From: JAAURB01 sp049649525
GTDB taxonomy: Bacteria; Cyanobacteriota; Cyanobacteriia; Cyanobacteriales; Microcoleaceae
DNA: 64,000 nucleotides
Reading direction: 5' to 3'
NCBI GenBank assembly: GCA_049649525.1
Contig: JBARZE010000068.1
Span: 1-64,000, forward strand
Shown: positions 19,393 to 28,812 of the stretch, in pieces
Layout of the letters: every line of letters begins with the position of its first letter
Numbering within the stretch: the first letter of the stretch is position 1
Notes under the pieces: model-generated
Told to the model about the DNA's origin: nothing
Seen by the model: the letters and a program-made list of their open reading frames with translations, nothing else
The model's database searches: none
Made by a program: the position numbers and the translations under genes

Positions 19393-20244
19393 TTAAGAAT
19401 CTGCGTTCATTGTTTGCACAGTCACTTCAAGCTGGGCGATTTTGGCTAAAGCTTCTCCTAAGGCTGATTTGTGTTGTTCAATTAGTTGTTGCTGATCCTT
19501 GATGGCTTCGACAAGAACGGGAGTTAGACGGGAATAATCAACGTATTTGTAGCCTTCTGCGTCTGTCGTGACCACTTCTGGACAAATCGCTTCTACTTCC
19601 TGACCACCGAAACCGATTTGCGGTTCTTCTCCAAATCCATGATTCGGGAAGGCTGCTTGATTCCACTGATAACGCATACCCTGCATCGATAGGACTTTGT
19701 TGAGGGAATTTTCCAGCGGCTCAATATCAGTTTTATACCGTAGGTCAGAACAGGCTCCAATGCTGCCAGTGTAGCAGATACTGCCTGCGACATGAAGCTT
19801 TTGGGTAGGACTCGTTGTTCCGATGCCAACATTCCCGTTTGGCTGTAACCTGATTATTTCTTTACCATCGACAGGAGTACCTGAAACATGATCAACAAAA
19901 ATGAATCGGAATGCATCATTCGTATTGTCTCCCCATGCCAGTACAGAATCTTTGCGATCATTGCCTTGATCTTTCAATCCTAAAAATACATTATCAGTAT
20001 TCCAAGCAACTTGTATTCCTCTTGTCATCCAGGGACGATTACCACCCGCTAATCCGTCACCAATTTGCAAGAGGGATTGTGGATTAGTCGTGCCGATACC
20101 AACATTGCCGCTGTCATCATTAATAGTAACCCTGGTATTACCACCACAGTTGCCATCATTTGCCTTGAAATTTAAATTTCCGTTGGCTTCAAGACAGATA
20201 TTAAATCGCTCTCCACCATTATCGAGATTCAGTGAACTCGTCAT
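19393..20244 (-). CDS. Tail-fibre-like protein with C-terminal S74 intramolecular chaperone
   Basis: 283 residues from ATG 20244, chosen because GAGAGG stands 8 bases upstream; the frame is open to 20286. The N-terminal two thirds carry repeats of the type GNVGIGTTNPQSLLQIGDG and GNVGIGTTSPTQKLHVAGS, common in phage and bacterial trimeric fibres. Residues about 185-283 are a peptidase S74 (endosialidase chaperone) domain: CSDLRYKTDIEPLENSL, with the conserved Ser-Asp self-cleavage site, then a long helix (DQQQLIEQHKSALGEALAKI) for trimerisation. No other phage genes are present. Probably a surface or fibre protein rather than a prophage remnant. Confidence 0.8.
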   Translation of the reverse strand: MTSSLNLDNGGERFNICLEANGNLNFKANDGNCGGNTRVTINDDSGNVGIGTTNPQSLLQIGDGLAGGNRPWMTRGIQVAWNTDNVFLGLKDQGNDRKDSVLAWGDNTNDAFRFIFVDHVSGTPVDGKEIIRLQPNGNVGIGTTSPTQKLHVAGSICYTGSIGACSDLRYKTDIEPLENSLNKVLSMQGMRYQWNQAAFPNHGFGEEPQIGFGGQEVEAICPEVVTTDAEGYKYVDYSRLTPVLVEAIKDQQQLIEQHKSALGEALAKIAQLEVTVQTMNADS

Positions 20245-20887
20245 AATTTTTATCCTCTCAAAAATAGAGTGTTTTGGTAAATGCAAGGTTTAGCTTTTTG
20301 ACTAAACATTTTGCGCTTTCTTAATATCAATACTATCCTTGAAATTATGGATGTGTAATGAACTATTTTTAGATCATTATCGAACTAAATATGAAGTATT
20401 TGTAGATAATTTTATTGTTTAACTATATAATTTTTCGTTGATTCAATTATAATCAATATCTGATTTTTTTAAAAAACATCAAAATCAGCATTTAGCCAAC
20501 TGAAACATTATGGAATAGGCGGTGTGTTAGATTTCATTAACGCACCCTACAAGATCGGCGGTCGCACTATTCTTTGTTAAGTGAATTGATAATGAAATAT
20601 CTTTCGGTAATCATAGAAGTAATCATTAATTATTTTTAGGTAATATGATATCCGGCTGATTAATGCTCCTGTAGAGATGTTTTATGCAACGTCTCTACGC
20701 CGGAATAGAATTTTTAAGATCAATTGATTTGATGGATATGATATAGTTTTAATTTATTTATGTCTATATAAATTGTAGTTTATTCAGTTATCATAAATAT
20801 GAAAAATATTCAAAAAGCAGCAGTTAGTAACTGCCGAAACAATTACTCACTACTGTAATATTTTACAAACCGATTAATCTACTTTTT
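20245..20887. other. 643-bp AT-rich spacer with repeat fragments
   Basis: Contains a GTGTGTTAG/TAACGCACCC element around 20521-20550 and a clean palindrome at 20671-20698. Otherwise AT-rich, with no credible gene. Confidence 0.5.
20671..20698. repeat. Dispersed palindrome GTAGAGATGT/ACGTCTCTAC
   Basis: 10-bp arms with one mismatch around an 8-base centre (TTTATGCA). The same family appears degenerate at 16593-16621, and a related stem may form the terminator after the ferredoxin gene. Short palindromes of this kind are common in filamentous cyanobacterial spacers. Confidence 0.5.
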
Positions 20888-21316
20888 TTAGCGTCTGCCA
20901 GCAGTCTGATAATCAATATCGAGGCGTTGTAATTCGCGGACAACTTCGTCCAGTCCAACTTTTTGGATGTAAGAATTTAGTGTCTTACCATTTCCCTTGA
21001 AAGCAAAAGCATGACCTCGTCGAACCGATTTTAAGATATGATGCCGATGTCCAGCATTACCGTAGGCGCATTTAATCCCATAGTGAAAAAGGGCGCAATT
21101 ATTCCGGTCTAAAGAGCGTTCAGCACTTCGGATATCGTGCGGTGACATATAAAATACATCAGGTTTATCCGGCTCTGCAATGCTGTTTTGTTTGTTTCCT
21201 TGAGCTATAGCGGGGTTACTCGCAGTTAAGATCATTCCCCCTAACATCGAAGCCAAAACTGCACCACTAAATAAGGCACGGCGTAGATTGATTTTTTTTG
21301 TTGTTAAGTTCATCAT
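20888..21316 (-). CDS. Small secreted protein of unknown function
   Basis: 142 residues with AAGGA ahead of the start. N-terminal signal peptide (RRALFSGAVLASMLGGMILT, ending in an AIAQ-type site near residue 39). The mature part is about 100 residues with Tyr/Arg/His-rich stretches (YMSPHDIRSAERSLDRNNC, then GNAGHRHHILKSVRRGHAFA) and two cysteines, Cys74 and Cys83, that could form a disulphide. No family recognised. It lies downstream of the AraC-type gene on the same strand, and a 22-bp tandem repeat sits about 160-205 bp upstream of its start, so control by that regulator is plausible. Confidence 0.65.
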   Translation of the reverse strand: MMNLTTKKINLRRALFSGAVLASMLGGMILTASNPAIAQGNKQNSIAEPDKPDVFYMSPHDIRSAERSLDRNNCALFHYGIKCAYGNAGHRHHILKSVRRGHAFAFKGNGKTLNSYIQKVGLDEVVRELQRLDIDYQTAGRR

Positions 21317-21656
21317 GGTATCCTTTACATATAGAACTGAATTGAATTGAAAGATTAGCTAAATTGCTAATGCTTAATTTCTTTGTTACTATTAATCTTA
21401 TCTTTTTAAAAATAGATTAATAATGAAATATTTTTAGGTATTCATTTATTTTTTAATCATAGACTTGACTTTATTATTGCAGTTATGAGCAGTATATATT
21501 GCAGTTATGAGCAATGTATCTTGCAAGCTGAATTCTAGTTTTATTCAGAAACATCCTGATTTAAGCTTGTTTTTTTATAACAAACTTAGAGTCAGGTTTC
21601 ATCACACTCCACTGACCTATATTGGGATCTCGACAGGTGGTAAATGGGTTAGTTTT
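21317..21656. other. 340-bp spacer upstream of the secreted protein gene
   Basis: Holds the tandem direct repeat at 21477-21520. A plus-strand ORF starting at 21507 overlaps the AraC gene antisense and is not credible. The region presumably carries the promoter of the 142-residue gene. Confidence 0.45.
21477..21520. promoter_or_regulatory. 22-bp tandem direct repeat, candidate AraC-type operator
   Basis: Two adjacent copies starting TTGCAGTTATGAGCA (21477-21498 and 21499-21520) share the first 15 bases and diverge slightly after that; a partial third TTGCA follows. A spacing of two helical turns suits the two recognition helices of an AraC dimer, and an AraC-family gene ends 137 bp away. Assignment inferred. 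Confidence 0.4.
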
Positions 21657-22100
21657 TCAAGGCTTTTTAGAACAATTCCGTTGCTGTCCTTTTCTCCAAG
21701 ATCGAGGAGTATTTTTATGGTACTTGCGAAACTGAGCGTAAAAATGATTGAGATTTTGATAACCTATTTTAAAAGCAATCTGTTCAACAGAATATTCTGT
21801 TTCTAACAGCAAGCGTCTGGCTTCTGTTATCCGGCGTTCGATAATCCAATTATTGACTGTTTTTCCGGTCAGTCTTCGGACTAAGTCGGTTAAGTAAGCG
21901 GAGGAATAACCAACGGCTTGAGCAACTTCTTTGAGTTTAATACTTTGATGATAATTCAATTCAATGAACTCGAAAATATCACCCAGTCGAGGAATAGATG
22001 GAAATATAGATCGGGGAGTATTGGATGCTTGACTGTTAGTGGAAGCAAAGAATTCTTGATGTGCTAAAGGAGTATGATCGATTACTATAATATTAGTCAT
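21657..22100 (-). CDS. AraC-family transcriptional regulator
   Basis: 147 residues. Residues about 38-138 form a complete AraC/XylS DNA-binding domain with both HTH units: KLKEVAQAVGYSSAYLTDLV and VEQIAFKIGYQNLNHFYAQF, ending HKNTPRSWR. The N-terminal 35 residues are short and non-conserved, with no ligand-binding domain, so ligand sensing is not evident. It follows the CHAT/WD40 gene by 129 bp on the same strand. Likely target: the neighbouring secreted-protein gene. Confidence 0.85.
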   Translation of the reverse strand: MTNIIVIDHTPLAHQEFFASTNSQASNTPRSIFPSIPRLGDIFEFIELNYHQSIKLKEVAQAVGYSSAYLTDLVRRLTGKTVNNWIIERRITEARRLLLETEYSVEQIAFKIGYQNLNHFYAQFRKYHKNTPRSWRKGQQRNCSKKP

Positions 22101-22229
22101 TGATTTGAGATAAATTTAGGTTTGCTCTACTATTTACTCGCTGAAAAGCAACCCTTTTTATCTGAAATACAACAGAGTTGTCACAAAACTTTAGAATAAG
22201 TTGATGCACTTCGTGATTCTATGACCCAT

Positions 22230-25200
22230 TCAATCACAGAGGTACTTGTCATTATCTGCAATATTGGGATTAGTTTTGAGATAATCTCGTACCCAATCAC
22301 AACCTAATTCTAGTAGCCTGTCTATATCTAAATTGTCCTGCCAATTCCATAAAATGACTGTTTCGTCTTTACTTCCTGAAGCCAGTGTCTTACCATCAGG
22401 GCTGAAAACTATTGCGCTAACGACATCCCGATGACCTGTAAGAGTTTTGATGAAGCTGCCGTCAGTTTTCCAAAGTTTTATCGTATGATCATGACTGGCT
22501 GTGGCAATGATTTTACCGTCAGGACTGAAAACTATTGCGCTCACGGCATCCCTATGACCTGTAAGAGTTTTGATGAAGCTGCCGTCAGTTTTCCAAAGTT
22601 TAATAGTATTATCATCACTGGCTGTAGCAATGATTTTACCGTCGGGGCTAAAGGCAACGGCATTCACGGCTTGGGTATGTCCCGCCAGGATATTGTGGGG
22701 ACGAGTAGAAAACTCTCCTGTGGCAAGTTTATTCCAAAGTTTAACCGTTCCATCTTCACAGGTCGCCGCAATGATTTGACTATCGGGGCTAAAACTGACT
22801 CCGAGAAATTTACTCGTATGCCTTTCCAGAGATTTGATTAAAGTGCCGTCAGGCTTCCATAGTTTGACATATTGGTCTCCACTGGCTGTTGCAATCATCT
22901 GGTTGTCAGGGCTAAAATCTATTCCAGAAACTGGACCATCATGCCATTCCCCGGTTTGCAGCAATGTCGCGTCTCGGTTCCAAAGTGTTACGGTTCCATA
23001 CCCACTGGTTGTAGCAATCTGTCTACCATCAGGACTAAAACGGACTGCATAAACCTGGCTTCCCGGCTTGAGGGCGGGCATTGGGGGTCTGTTTGGTTTC
23101 CAGAGTTTGATCGTACCATCATGACTACCAGAGGCAATCATACTACCCTGAGGGTTAAAAGCCACTGCCTGAACCACATCCCGATGTCCAGACAGGGTAT
23201 TAATTAAAGTACCATCTAATTTCCAGAGTTTGACTGTCCTATCATTACCCGCAGTTGCAATCATCTCACCGTTTGGACTGAAGCTGACTTGCCAAACCCC
23301 CCCATCCGAGTCTCCTGAGAAAGTGGTTGTTATAGTACCATCTAATTGATGAAGTTTTACACTGCCGTATGAAGTCCCCGTGGCGATGATTTGACTATTG
23401 GGACTAAAGCTAACAGTATTAATTGCACCTGCACCTAACAGGGTGTGACGGATGGAAGTTCCATCTTTCTTCCAGAGACGCAATGTTCCATGCCAACCGC
23501 CTGAAGCAATCATCTCACCATTGGGGCTAAAAGCAACAGTTAACTGAAAATCAAGACTACTATTTTTTTTGTCTTCTAGGGTTTTTAGTAAGGTACCGTC
23601 TTGTCTCCAAAGTTGCACAGCCCCTTGCCCACTTGCTACATCCCCACTGGCGATCGCAATGATTTTGCTATCTGGACTGAAAGCGAGGGCAACCACTGCA
23701 TACTGATGTCCAGACAGCTTGTTAAGAATCTTACCTTTTAGATTCCAGAGCGTAATAGTTTTCCCAGCCGCTGTGGCAATGATTTTGCTGTCTGGACTGA
23801 AAGCAACTGCGGAAATATCTTTTAAATGACTCAGCCAAGGTTTATTAAGTAAGCGACCATCTGGCTGCCAGAATTGAACTGTCCCATCCCAATTGACAGT
23901 GGCAAACATTTCACCATCGGGGCGGAATACTACGTCTTGTATCTGACTTCTATGACCTTCTAAGTGGTTGTAGTTTTTGATTCTGTAAAGCAGATATTGT
24001 AGGGTATTAACAACGGTTGTCCGAGTCTGTGTTTCGACCCAAGGCAATTTTTGCAACTGTTGCCCCGCCCTAATGGCTGCGGTGAGTGCTTCTAACTCCT
24101 GATGTGAGGCAAATAACGCTTCTGACGATGCACTGGTGGTGGTGATTTGGCTGATGATGGCATTCTGCCATTGCCATCGGGCGACCCCAGCTAAACTCAA
24201 GGCGATCGCCAAGCCACCTGAAAGCCCCCAAATGGTGAATTGTCGTCTGCGTTGTTGTTTTTTGGTTTCTTGCTCTTTGAGTGTCCGACTCAACCCGATA
24301 AAATCCAACTCAGTGCAACTCAATTCTAAGAAACGTTTCTGTTGCCAATATTCAGCGTCACAAAGGGGTTTTCCTCGCAACAACGCCCCTTCGTCACAAT
24401 TACTACTCTCCCAAGTCCGCATGGCTCCCCGTAACTGTTCTTGCCAATCGCGAAAATCTCGGTCTAGTTGCATCCACTGTTGCAATTTTCCCCAACGACG
24501 AATCAAGGCTTCATGGACGATTTCGACGGTTTCTGAACCCATGTTCTCATCGTATCCGGTCACGACTAACCGAGCATCTGCTAAACGAGTCACCAAACCC
24601 CAATTGTCCTCACCCACTTCTGTATAAGTGGCGACACGACGGGTATCTTCTGTTCCTTCTCCTGGCTGTACTAATTGAATAAAAATCCGCTGCGCCTTTT
24701 CTTGTTCCTCGCAGTTGAGTTGATGATAAACTTGATCGGCATAACTGGCTAATGCTGCTTCTACCCCGCCAATTTGATCGTAAGCTGTATGGGTTAACTG
24801 AGTATCTTGCTGTTTTTCCCACAGTTGCGTTAAAGCAAATTCTAATAACGGTAAATCTCCAGGTGCGGCACTGACGGCAGAAACAATTTGTTTTGTTAGT
24901 CCCTTTTCAAGGGTGACCCCCAACAATGCCGCTGGTTTTTCAACTGCGGTTTGCAATTCAGTATTTGTCATCGGGCTTAATTTTAAGTCAGCATATTGCA
25001 AGGCATCGGCAAAGGGACGATAAGATAATGCTTGTCCGAGAAAGTCTGCCCTCAATGTCAATACAAAGGTGAAATTGCGACTATTGTAAATAGCATTAAT
25101 TAATCCATCTAAAAAATCTTGGCGTTGTTGTGGGTCTCGGCAAAGGGTGTAAAGTTCTTCAAATTGGTCAGCAACGAGTAATAAACGCTGGCTGGGGTTT

Positions 25201-26678
25201 TCCCAAAAGATATCATCCACTACATCGCCCAAATGATTCTCATCCGCCTGTAAGTTGGTGGTCAGGTTTTTAATATCGTTTAAACGTTCCGTCTGACTGT
25301 GGTCAGTTTGTTGATGGGAAACAAGGGCAGTGGCAAGATTAAATAAAGGTCTCGAACTAGGACGAAAGGTAATTATTTGCCAGTCTCCTGTATCGCGTAA
25401 ACGTTTGACTAACCCGGCAAACACGACACTTGATTTACCACTGCCACTCGAACCCATGACTGCCACTAAGGGTTGAGAATGGACTGCCTTGAGTAACATC
25501 TCGGTGAAATTTTCCCGACCAAAAAAGAAGGGTGCATCCTCTTCGCCGAAGGCAAATAAACCGCGATAGGGACAAATTTCGGTAGGACGGCGACCTAAGT
25601 CTAACCAACGGGGTGGGGTTGTTGCGGCGTTTTGACAGATCGCAGGTAACCAAGACGCACAAGGATATTTATCTTCTAACCCATGCAATTTTAATCTGGC
25701 TTCTTTTGCAGCTTGATAGAAGGACTTACTATCCACAGCAAAAGCAACAAGAAAATACTTTAAGAATACCTGTGCCACAACATCTGGCACTTGTTCTCGC
25801 ATGACAATAATTTGAGGAATATTTAATACTTCTAATTCAGAGGCGAGTCCTAAACCTTCACAGGAATTAAAAATTGCGATTGTTAAACCGTTGCGGCAGG
25901 CTTTTTTCAAGCCATATTTGAGATCGTCAATGGTTAGGTATTCAAGATGTTGATTAATATAAATTCGTCCTTTTTCTGCTACGGTTTGGCTATGACCCGC
26001 AAAAAATAGAATATCCCAATGTTTTTCCCATAATTGGTCGTTAATTTGATGACGTTGGGGTTGAACTAGAAAAGTGACATCGGCATCGGGTAAACGGTTG
26101 AGTAAGTTGCGGTCGGTTTCAATATCAATCCCACTACTATTACCCAAAATCGCTAAAATTCTGACTTTATCTCTGTAAGTTGGCGTTTTCGCTGTAATTG
26201 GTTTTTGATAGTCAGTTGCACTCAAAGCCACTGTGGCAAAGGGATATTCTTCGACTAAATCCCAAAGATGCCAAGGAATTTGTCGTAGCTGTTGATTGGA
26301 GGTACGAATCAATACCTGTATTAAATCTTGTTCAAGTAATTCTTTTAACCAAGTCTCACGAATGGGGCGAAAAGACTCTGAACGTAGCCAATTATTCAGT
26401 TGTTTTTGTAATGTTTTAGCCGAATTTTTACAGTCTTTTTTTCTCTGGGTAATTGAACCATCATAGGTCACTTTTACGGCTTTCAGGGCGCGAGTTGAAC
26501 TCCCCAAACTGCGATAATTTGACCGCCATTGATCAATTGTCGTTTGTAATGGTGCAATGGGGGGTAAATGACCTGTAACTTCTTTATAAGGACTAATACC
26601 TTCATCAGCAATTGAAAGTGTTACCCGGACACCCTGCTGTAAGTCGCCATCCAGCTTTAAAGCAACCAATTTGGTCAT
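22230..26678 (-). CDS. CHAT protease - nSTAND ATPase - WD40 protein
   Basis: 1482 residues. Residues about 170-350 form a CHAT (caspase-like) domain with FFAGHS (His229) and IFNSCEG (Cys273), so the catalytic dyad is intact. Residues about 368-760 form an nSTAND-type NTPase: CPYRGLFAFGEEDAPFFFGR, Walker A GSSGSGKSS (409-417) and a Walker B-like LLLVADQFEELYTL. A single hydrophobic helix (about 818-836) follows, then a helical spacer and thirteen WD40 repeats (about 905-1440) ending in a helical tail. In related systems the WD40 part senses, the STAND domain oligomerises and CHAT cleaves. It is the third gene after a sigma factor and a DUF1822 protein. Target and trigger unknown. Confidence 0.88.
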   Translation of the reverse strand: MTKLVALKLDGDLQQGVRVTLSIADEGISPYKEVTGHLPPIAPLQTTIDQWRSNYRSLGSSTRALKAVKVTYDGSITQRKKDCKNSAKTLQKQLNNWLRSESFRPIRETWLKELLEQDLIQVLIRTSNQQLRQIPWHLWDLVEEYPFATVALSATDYQKPITAKTPTYRDKVRILAILGNSSGIDIETDRNLLNRLPDADVTFLVQPQRHQINDQLWEKHWDILFFAGHSQTVAEKGRIYINQHLEYLTIDDLKYGLKKACRNGLTIAIFNSCEGLGLASELEVLNIPQIIVMREQVPDVVAQVFLKYFLVAFAVDSKSFYQAAKEARLKLHGLEDKYPCASWLPAICQNAATTPPRWLDLGRRPTEICPYRGLFAFGEEDAPFFFGRENFTEMLLKAVHSQPLVAVMGSSGSGKSSVVFAGLVKRLRDTGDWQIITFRPSSRPLFNLATALVSHQQTDHSQTERLNDIKNLTTNLQADENHLGDVVDDIFWENPSQRLLLVADQFEELYTLCRDPQQRQDFLDGLINAIYNSRNFTFVLTLRADFLGQALSYRPFADALQYADLKLSPMTNTELQTAVEKPAALLGVTLEKGLTKQIVSAVSAAPGDLPLLEFALTQLWEKQQDTQLTHTAYDQIGGVEAALASYADQVYHQLNCEEQEKAQRIFIQLVQPGEGTEDTRRVATYTEVGEDNWGLVTRLADARLVVTGYDENMGSETVEIVHEALIRRWGKLQQWMQLDRDFRDWQEQLRGAMRTWESSNCDEGALLRGKPLCDAEYWQQKRFLELSCTELDFIGLSRTLKEQETKKQQRRRQFTIWGLSGGLAIALSLAGVARWQWQNAIISQITTTSASSEALFASHQELEALTAAIRAGQQLQKLPWVETQTRTTVVNTLQYLLYRIKNYNHLEGHRSQIQDVVFRPDGEMFATVNWDGTVQFWQPDGRLLNKPWLSHLKDISAVAFSPDSKIIATAAGKTITLWNLKGKILNKLSGHQYAVVALAFSPDSKIIAIASGDVASGQGAVQLWRQDGTLLKTLEDKKNSSLDFQLTVAFSPNGEMIASGGWHGTLRLWKKDGTSIRHTLLGAGAINTVSFSPNSQIIATGTSYGSVKLHQLDGTITTTFSGDSDGGVWQVSFSPNGEMIATAGNDRTVKLWKLDGTLINTLSGHRDVVQAVAFNPQGSMIASGSHDGTIKLWKPNRPPMPALKPGSQVYAVRFSPDGRQIATTSGYGTVTLWNRDATLLQTGEWHDGPVSGIDFSPDNQMIATASGDQYVKLWKPDGTLIKSLERHTSKFLGVSFSPDSQIIAATCEDGTVKLWNKLATGEFSTRPHNILAGHTQAVNAVAFSPDGKIIATASDDNTIKLWKTDGSFIKTLTGHRDAVSAIVFSPDGKIIATASHDHTIKLWKTDGSFIKTLTGHRDVVSAIVFSPDGKTLASGSKDETVILWNWQDNLDIDRLLELGCDWVRDYLKTNPNIADNDKYLCD
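22401..22660 (-). repeat. Near-identical 123-bp WD40 repeats
   Basis: The last WD40 units of the CHAT protein repeat with a 123-bp (41-codon) period and are almost identical in DNA as well as protein (each ends in KTDGSFIKTL). The earlier units are diverged, so the 3' end shows recent duplication or homogenisation. Confidence 0.7.
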
Positions 26679-26899
26679 AGGAAATACCAGAATTGAGTCA
26701 ACACTAAAGTCTGACGTGTGTGTGAGTTGAATAATTTTAGTTTATCTGAATTATTTAAAAGTGAATAGTCGCACAAATGAGTGACGCGGAAATGTCGGGT
26801 GTGTCACTAACGCACTCTACAATATCTACTTGATGATGTCTGAATTAATCAAAGTTTAACAGTTGCATTAGTTATGAATACAGGAAAGATTGTATGAGT

Positions 26900-27826
26900 T
26901 TAGAGTATAAAATTCTCAGTAATACTAACCTCTCCCAACGCTATTTTAATACTAAAACTATCTCCAATAGCAGCACTCAACTCCAATTCAATTTTTCTGT
27001 TTTCAGTCTTTGCTTTTGCTTCTATTACAGCATTTTCTTCTTCATCTAAAATCATAATCTGAATAAACTGAGGTAAATATTCTTGATCGTGAACTGGATG
27101 TAACTCGACAATAATTTTAATTTCATCGCAATTATTTTCATCCGGACTAACTTTGACAACTATTCCGACTGATGAATTGTTTGCTGTATTCTCAAAATTA
27201 ATTAACTTCGCCCGAACCTTTTCAGCACTTCTAAACTGCCAAGCAGGTTCTGTTAAAAAGATAGACTCTATCGCTTCCCAACCCGATGCAAAAATATCCT
27301 CAAACCATCTGGTTAACTCGACAATATTTTGAGAAGAAGATTGAGTCGTTTTTACTTCTAGTCTTTCTAAATAATCCAGGAAATTCTCTAGCGGTTGAAG
27401 TTGGTTAATGGGGAATTCATCAATTGATACTTCTTGAACATATCCTAATAATTTTGCTGACTGTAAAGAGTCACTGATTTGTACAACAACATAACCAATC
27501 CGGTTTGATTGAACTTCCGGAGGAATATAAACAAAGTCGGTATTTTCTAATACTGGGCGACATTCTAATTTACCTAATTTTTTAATAGATAAATCAGCCA
27601 CATCTATCAAAGTTTGTTCGACTGGATTCAAACTATCACTGGCTTCTAAATCTGTTTCAAATCCCATACATTCTAAGTAGAAACTGACGAAAGAAACCGC
27701 TAAGCTATTTAGCAACACCTGTTGTCTTTTTTCCGGAGTGGCTTGCTGTCTTGACCATTGTTCTGCTCGTCTATGAGCAATCGTTGATATCGGGCCAGTA
27801 AATGTAGAAAGAGTTGTCATATTCAT
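26900..27826 (-). CDS. DUF1822-family protein
   Basis: 308 residues matching the cyanobacteria-specific DUF1822 family by layout: an N-terminal helix with the AHRRAEQWSRQQATPEKR stretch, then a short-strand domain (LAVSFVSFYLECMGFETDLE, RIGYVVVQIS, then QEVSIDEFPINQLQPLENFL), then a C-terminal part about another nearby gene product's size (AWQFRSAEKVRAKLI). No enzyme motif or membrane segment. Sits 26 bp after the sigma-factor gene and 221 bp before the CHAT gene. In this genomic setting it may be a regulator or adaptor of the cassette; that is inference. Confidence 0.75.
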   Translation of the reverse strand: MNMTTLSTFTGPISTIAHRRAEQWSRQQATPEKRQQVLLNSLAVSFVSFYLECMGFETDLEASDSLNPVEQTLIDVADLSIKKLGKLECRPVLENTDFVYIPPEVQSNRIGYVVVQISDSLQSAKLLGYVQEVSIDEFPINQLQPLENFLDYLERLEVKTTQSSSQNIVELTRWFEDIFASGWEAIESIFLTEPAWQFRSAEKVRAKLINFENTANNSSVGIVVKVSPDENNCDEIKIIVELHPVHDQEYLPQFIQIMILDEEENAVIEAKAKTENRKIELELSAAIGDSFSIKIALGEVSITENFIL

Positions 27827-27852
27827 TATCGTTTTTTCCTTTAATTTAAGTT

Positions 27853-28521
27853 TTAAATTTCACACAAATCTCTCAATTCATCGCGAAACTTTTCTAAATT
27901 TCGTTGATAAAAATTACTCAAGGTTGCAATGGGAATATTAAACTCTTCTGAAATCTCTTTCCAAGAAATACCTGACCATCTTTTAATCGCTATTTCTCGA
28001 AAGTTTATTTTAGGATACTTTTTAATCTGAGTTTGTCTAAAAATTCCTTTTGGATCGATTTCTATATATCGCCTAATTTTTTCAAACGTTTTGATATATT
28101 TCTCTGTCTCTTTACTCTCCTCAAATGTCGAGGGTTTCAAATTCTCTAAAATAGAATTTTCCATATTGATTTCATTCGCTTTACCAATCACTTTGGGAAT
28201 TGCTTCTTTAAAAAAGCGTTTGCTGAGTAACATATTAATCCAAGTGATAAATTCTCCCCGTTCTGGATTATACTTATCAAGATTTTTACAGATATATAAA
28301 AACAAGTTTTGTACTGCTTCTTGGTAAATCTCTTCATAAACTCCTTGAAATTGACCTGAATAGGGGCGAATCAGTTGATATGAACGGTAAATTATATCAA
28401 TCAATTTTGATAAAGTAATCCGTCTAGCCGTAGTCCCTATTGGATATTGTCGGGCTTGCAAAGCTAGCTGTTGAAGCTGTTGCGCGTTCATACATTGATT
28501 AATCAGAACTACATCCTCCAA
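27853..28521 (-). CDS. Sigma-70 family (ECF-like) sigma factor
   Basis: 222 residues if started at TTG 28521 (a GGAGG lies just inside it); ATG 28491 is the alternative and would lose ten residues. A region 2-like part is seen at about 60-110 (YEEIYQEAVQNLFLYICKNL, then YNPERGEFITWINMLLSKRF). A region 4-like HTH is at about 175-215 (INFREIAIKRWSGISWKEIS, then NIPIATLSNFYQRNLEKFR). No anti-sigma gene is adjacent. It heads the DUF1822 - CHAT/nSTAND/WD40 run and probably controls it or the same regulon. Confidence 0.8.
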   Translation of the reverse strand: MEDVVLINQCMNAQQLQQLALQARQYPIGTTARRITLSKLIDIIYRSYQLIRPYSGQFQGVYEEIYQEAVQNLFLYICKNLDKYNPERGEFITWINMLLSKRFFKEAIPKVIGKANEINMENSILENLKPSTFEESKETEKYIKTFEKIRRYIEIDPKGIFRQTQIKKYPKINFREIAIKRWSGISWKEISEEFNIPIATLSNFYQRNLEKFRDELRDLCEI

Positions 28522-28812
28522 TTACTATCGGACGATTTGTAGAGTAATTATCCAAACTGGCAGGGGTATTTTACAAAAATATACAAAAATAGATCGATCT
28601 GAGCGCAACCTATGGCAACAGACCAGGGTAAGCTGAGTCAGGTTATCTTAGAAGCTACAAATCCCGTTCACAGTTTAATACCCCTCAAACTGCCTCAGTT
28701 CAAGCCTCATGCCAATATCACTGATGCCCTAGGCTGCGCTAAAATAATAAGTAGTTTACCATTTTGTAATAAATTGTTAAGGGAAGCCGATATTCAATTC
28801 AGTTAGAAACTC

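Noticed and set aside
19393..20244. Prophage or tailocin
   Set aside because: Only one fibre-like gene is present; no capsid, terminase, sheath or integrase genes are found.
21507..21806. 99-codon plus-strand ORF
   Set aside because: Overlaps the AraC gene antisense and has no RBS.
22401..22660. Possible CRISPR or mobile repeats
   Set aside because: The 123-bp period is a whole number of codons and lies inside WD40 blades; there are no spacers.
24136..24627. 163-codon plus-strand ORF
   Set aside because: Antisense to the nSTAND/TM region of the CHAT gene.
28612..28806. 64-codon ORF upstream of the ferredoxin gene
   Set aside because: No RBS, no recognisable content, and it overlaps the likely promoter region.
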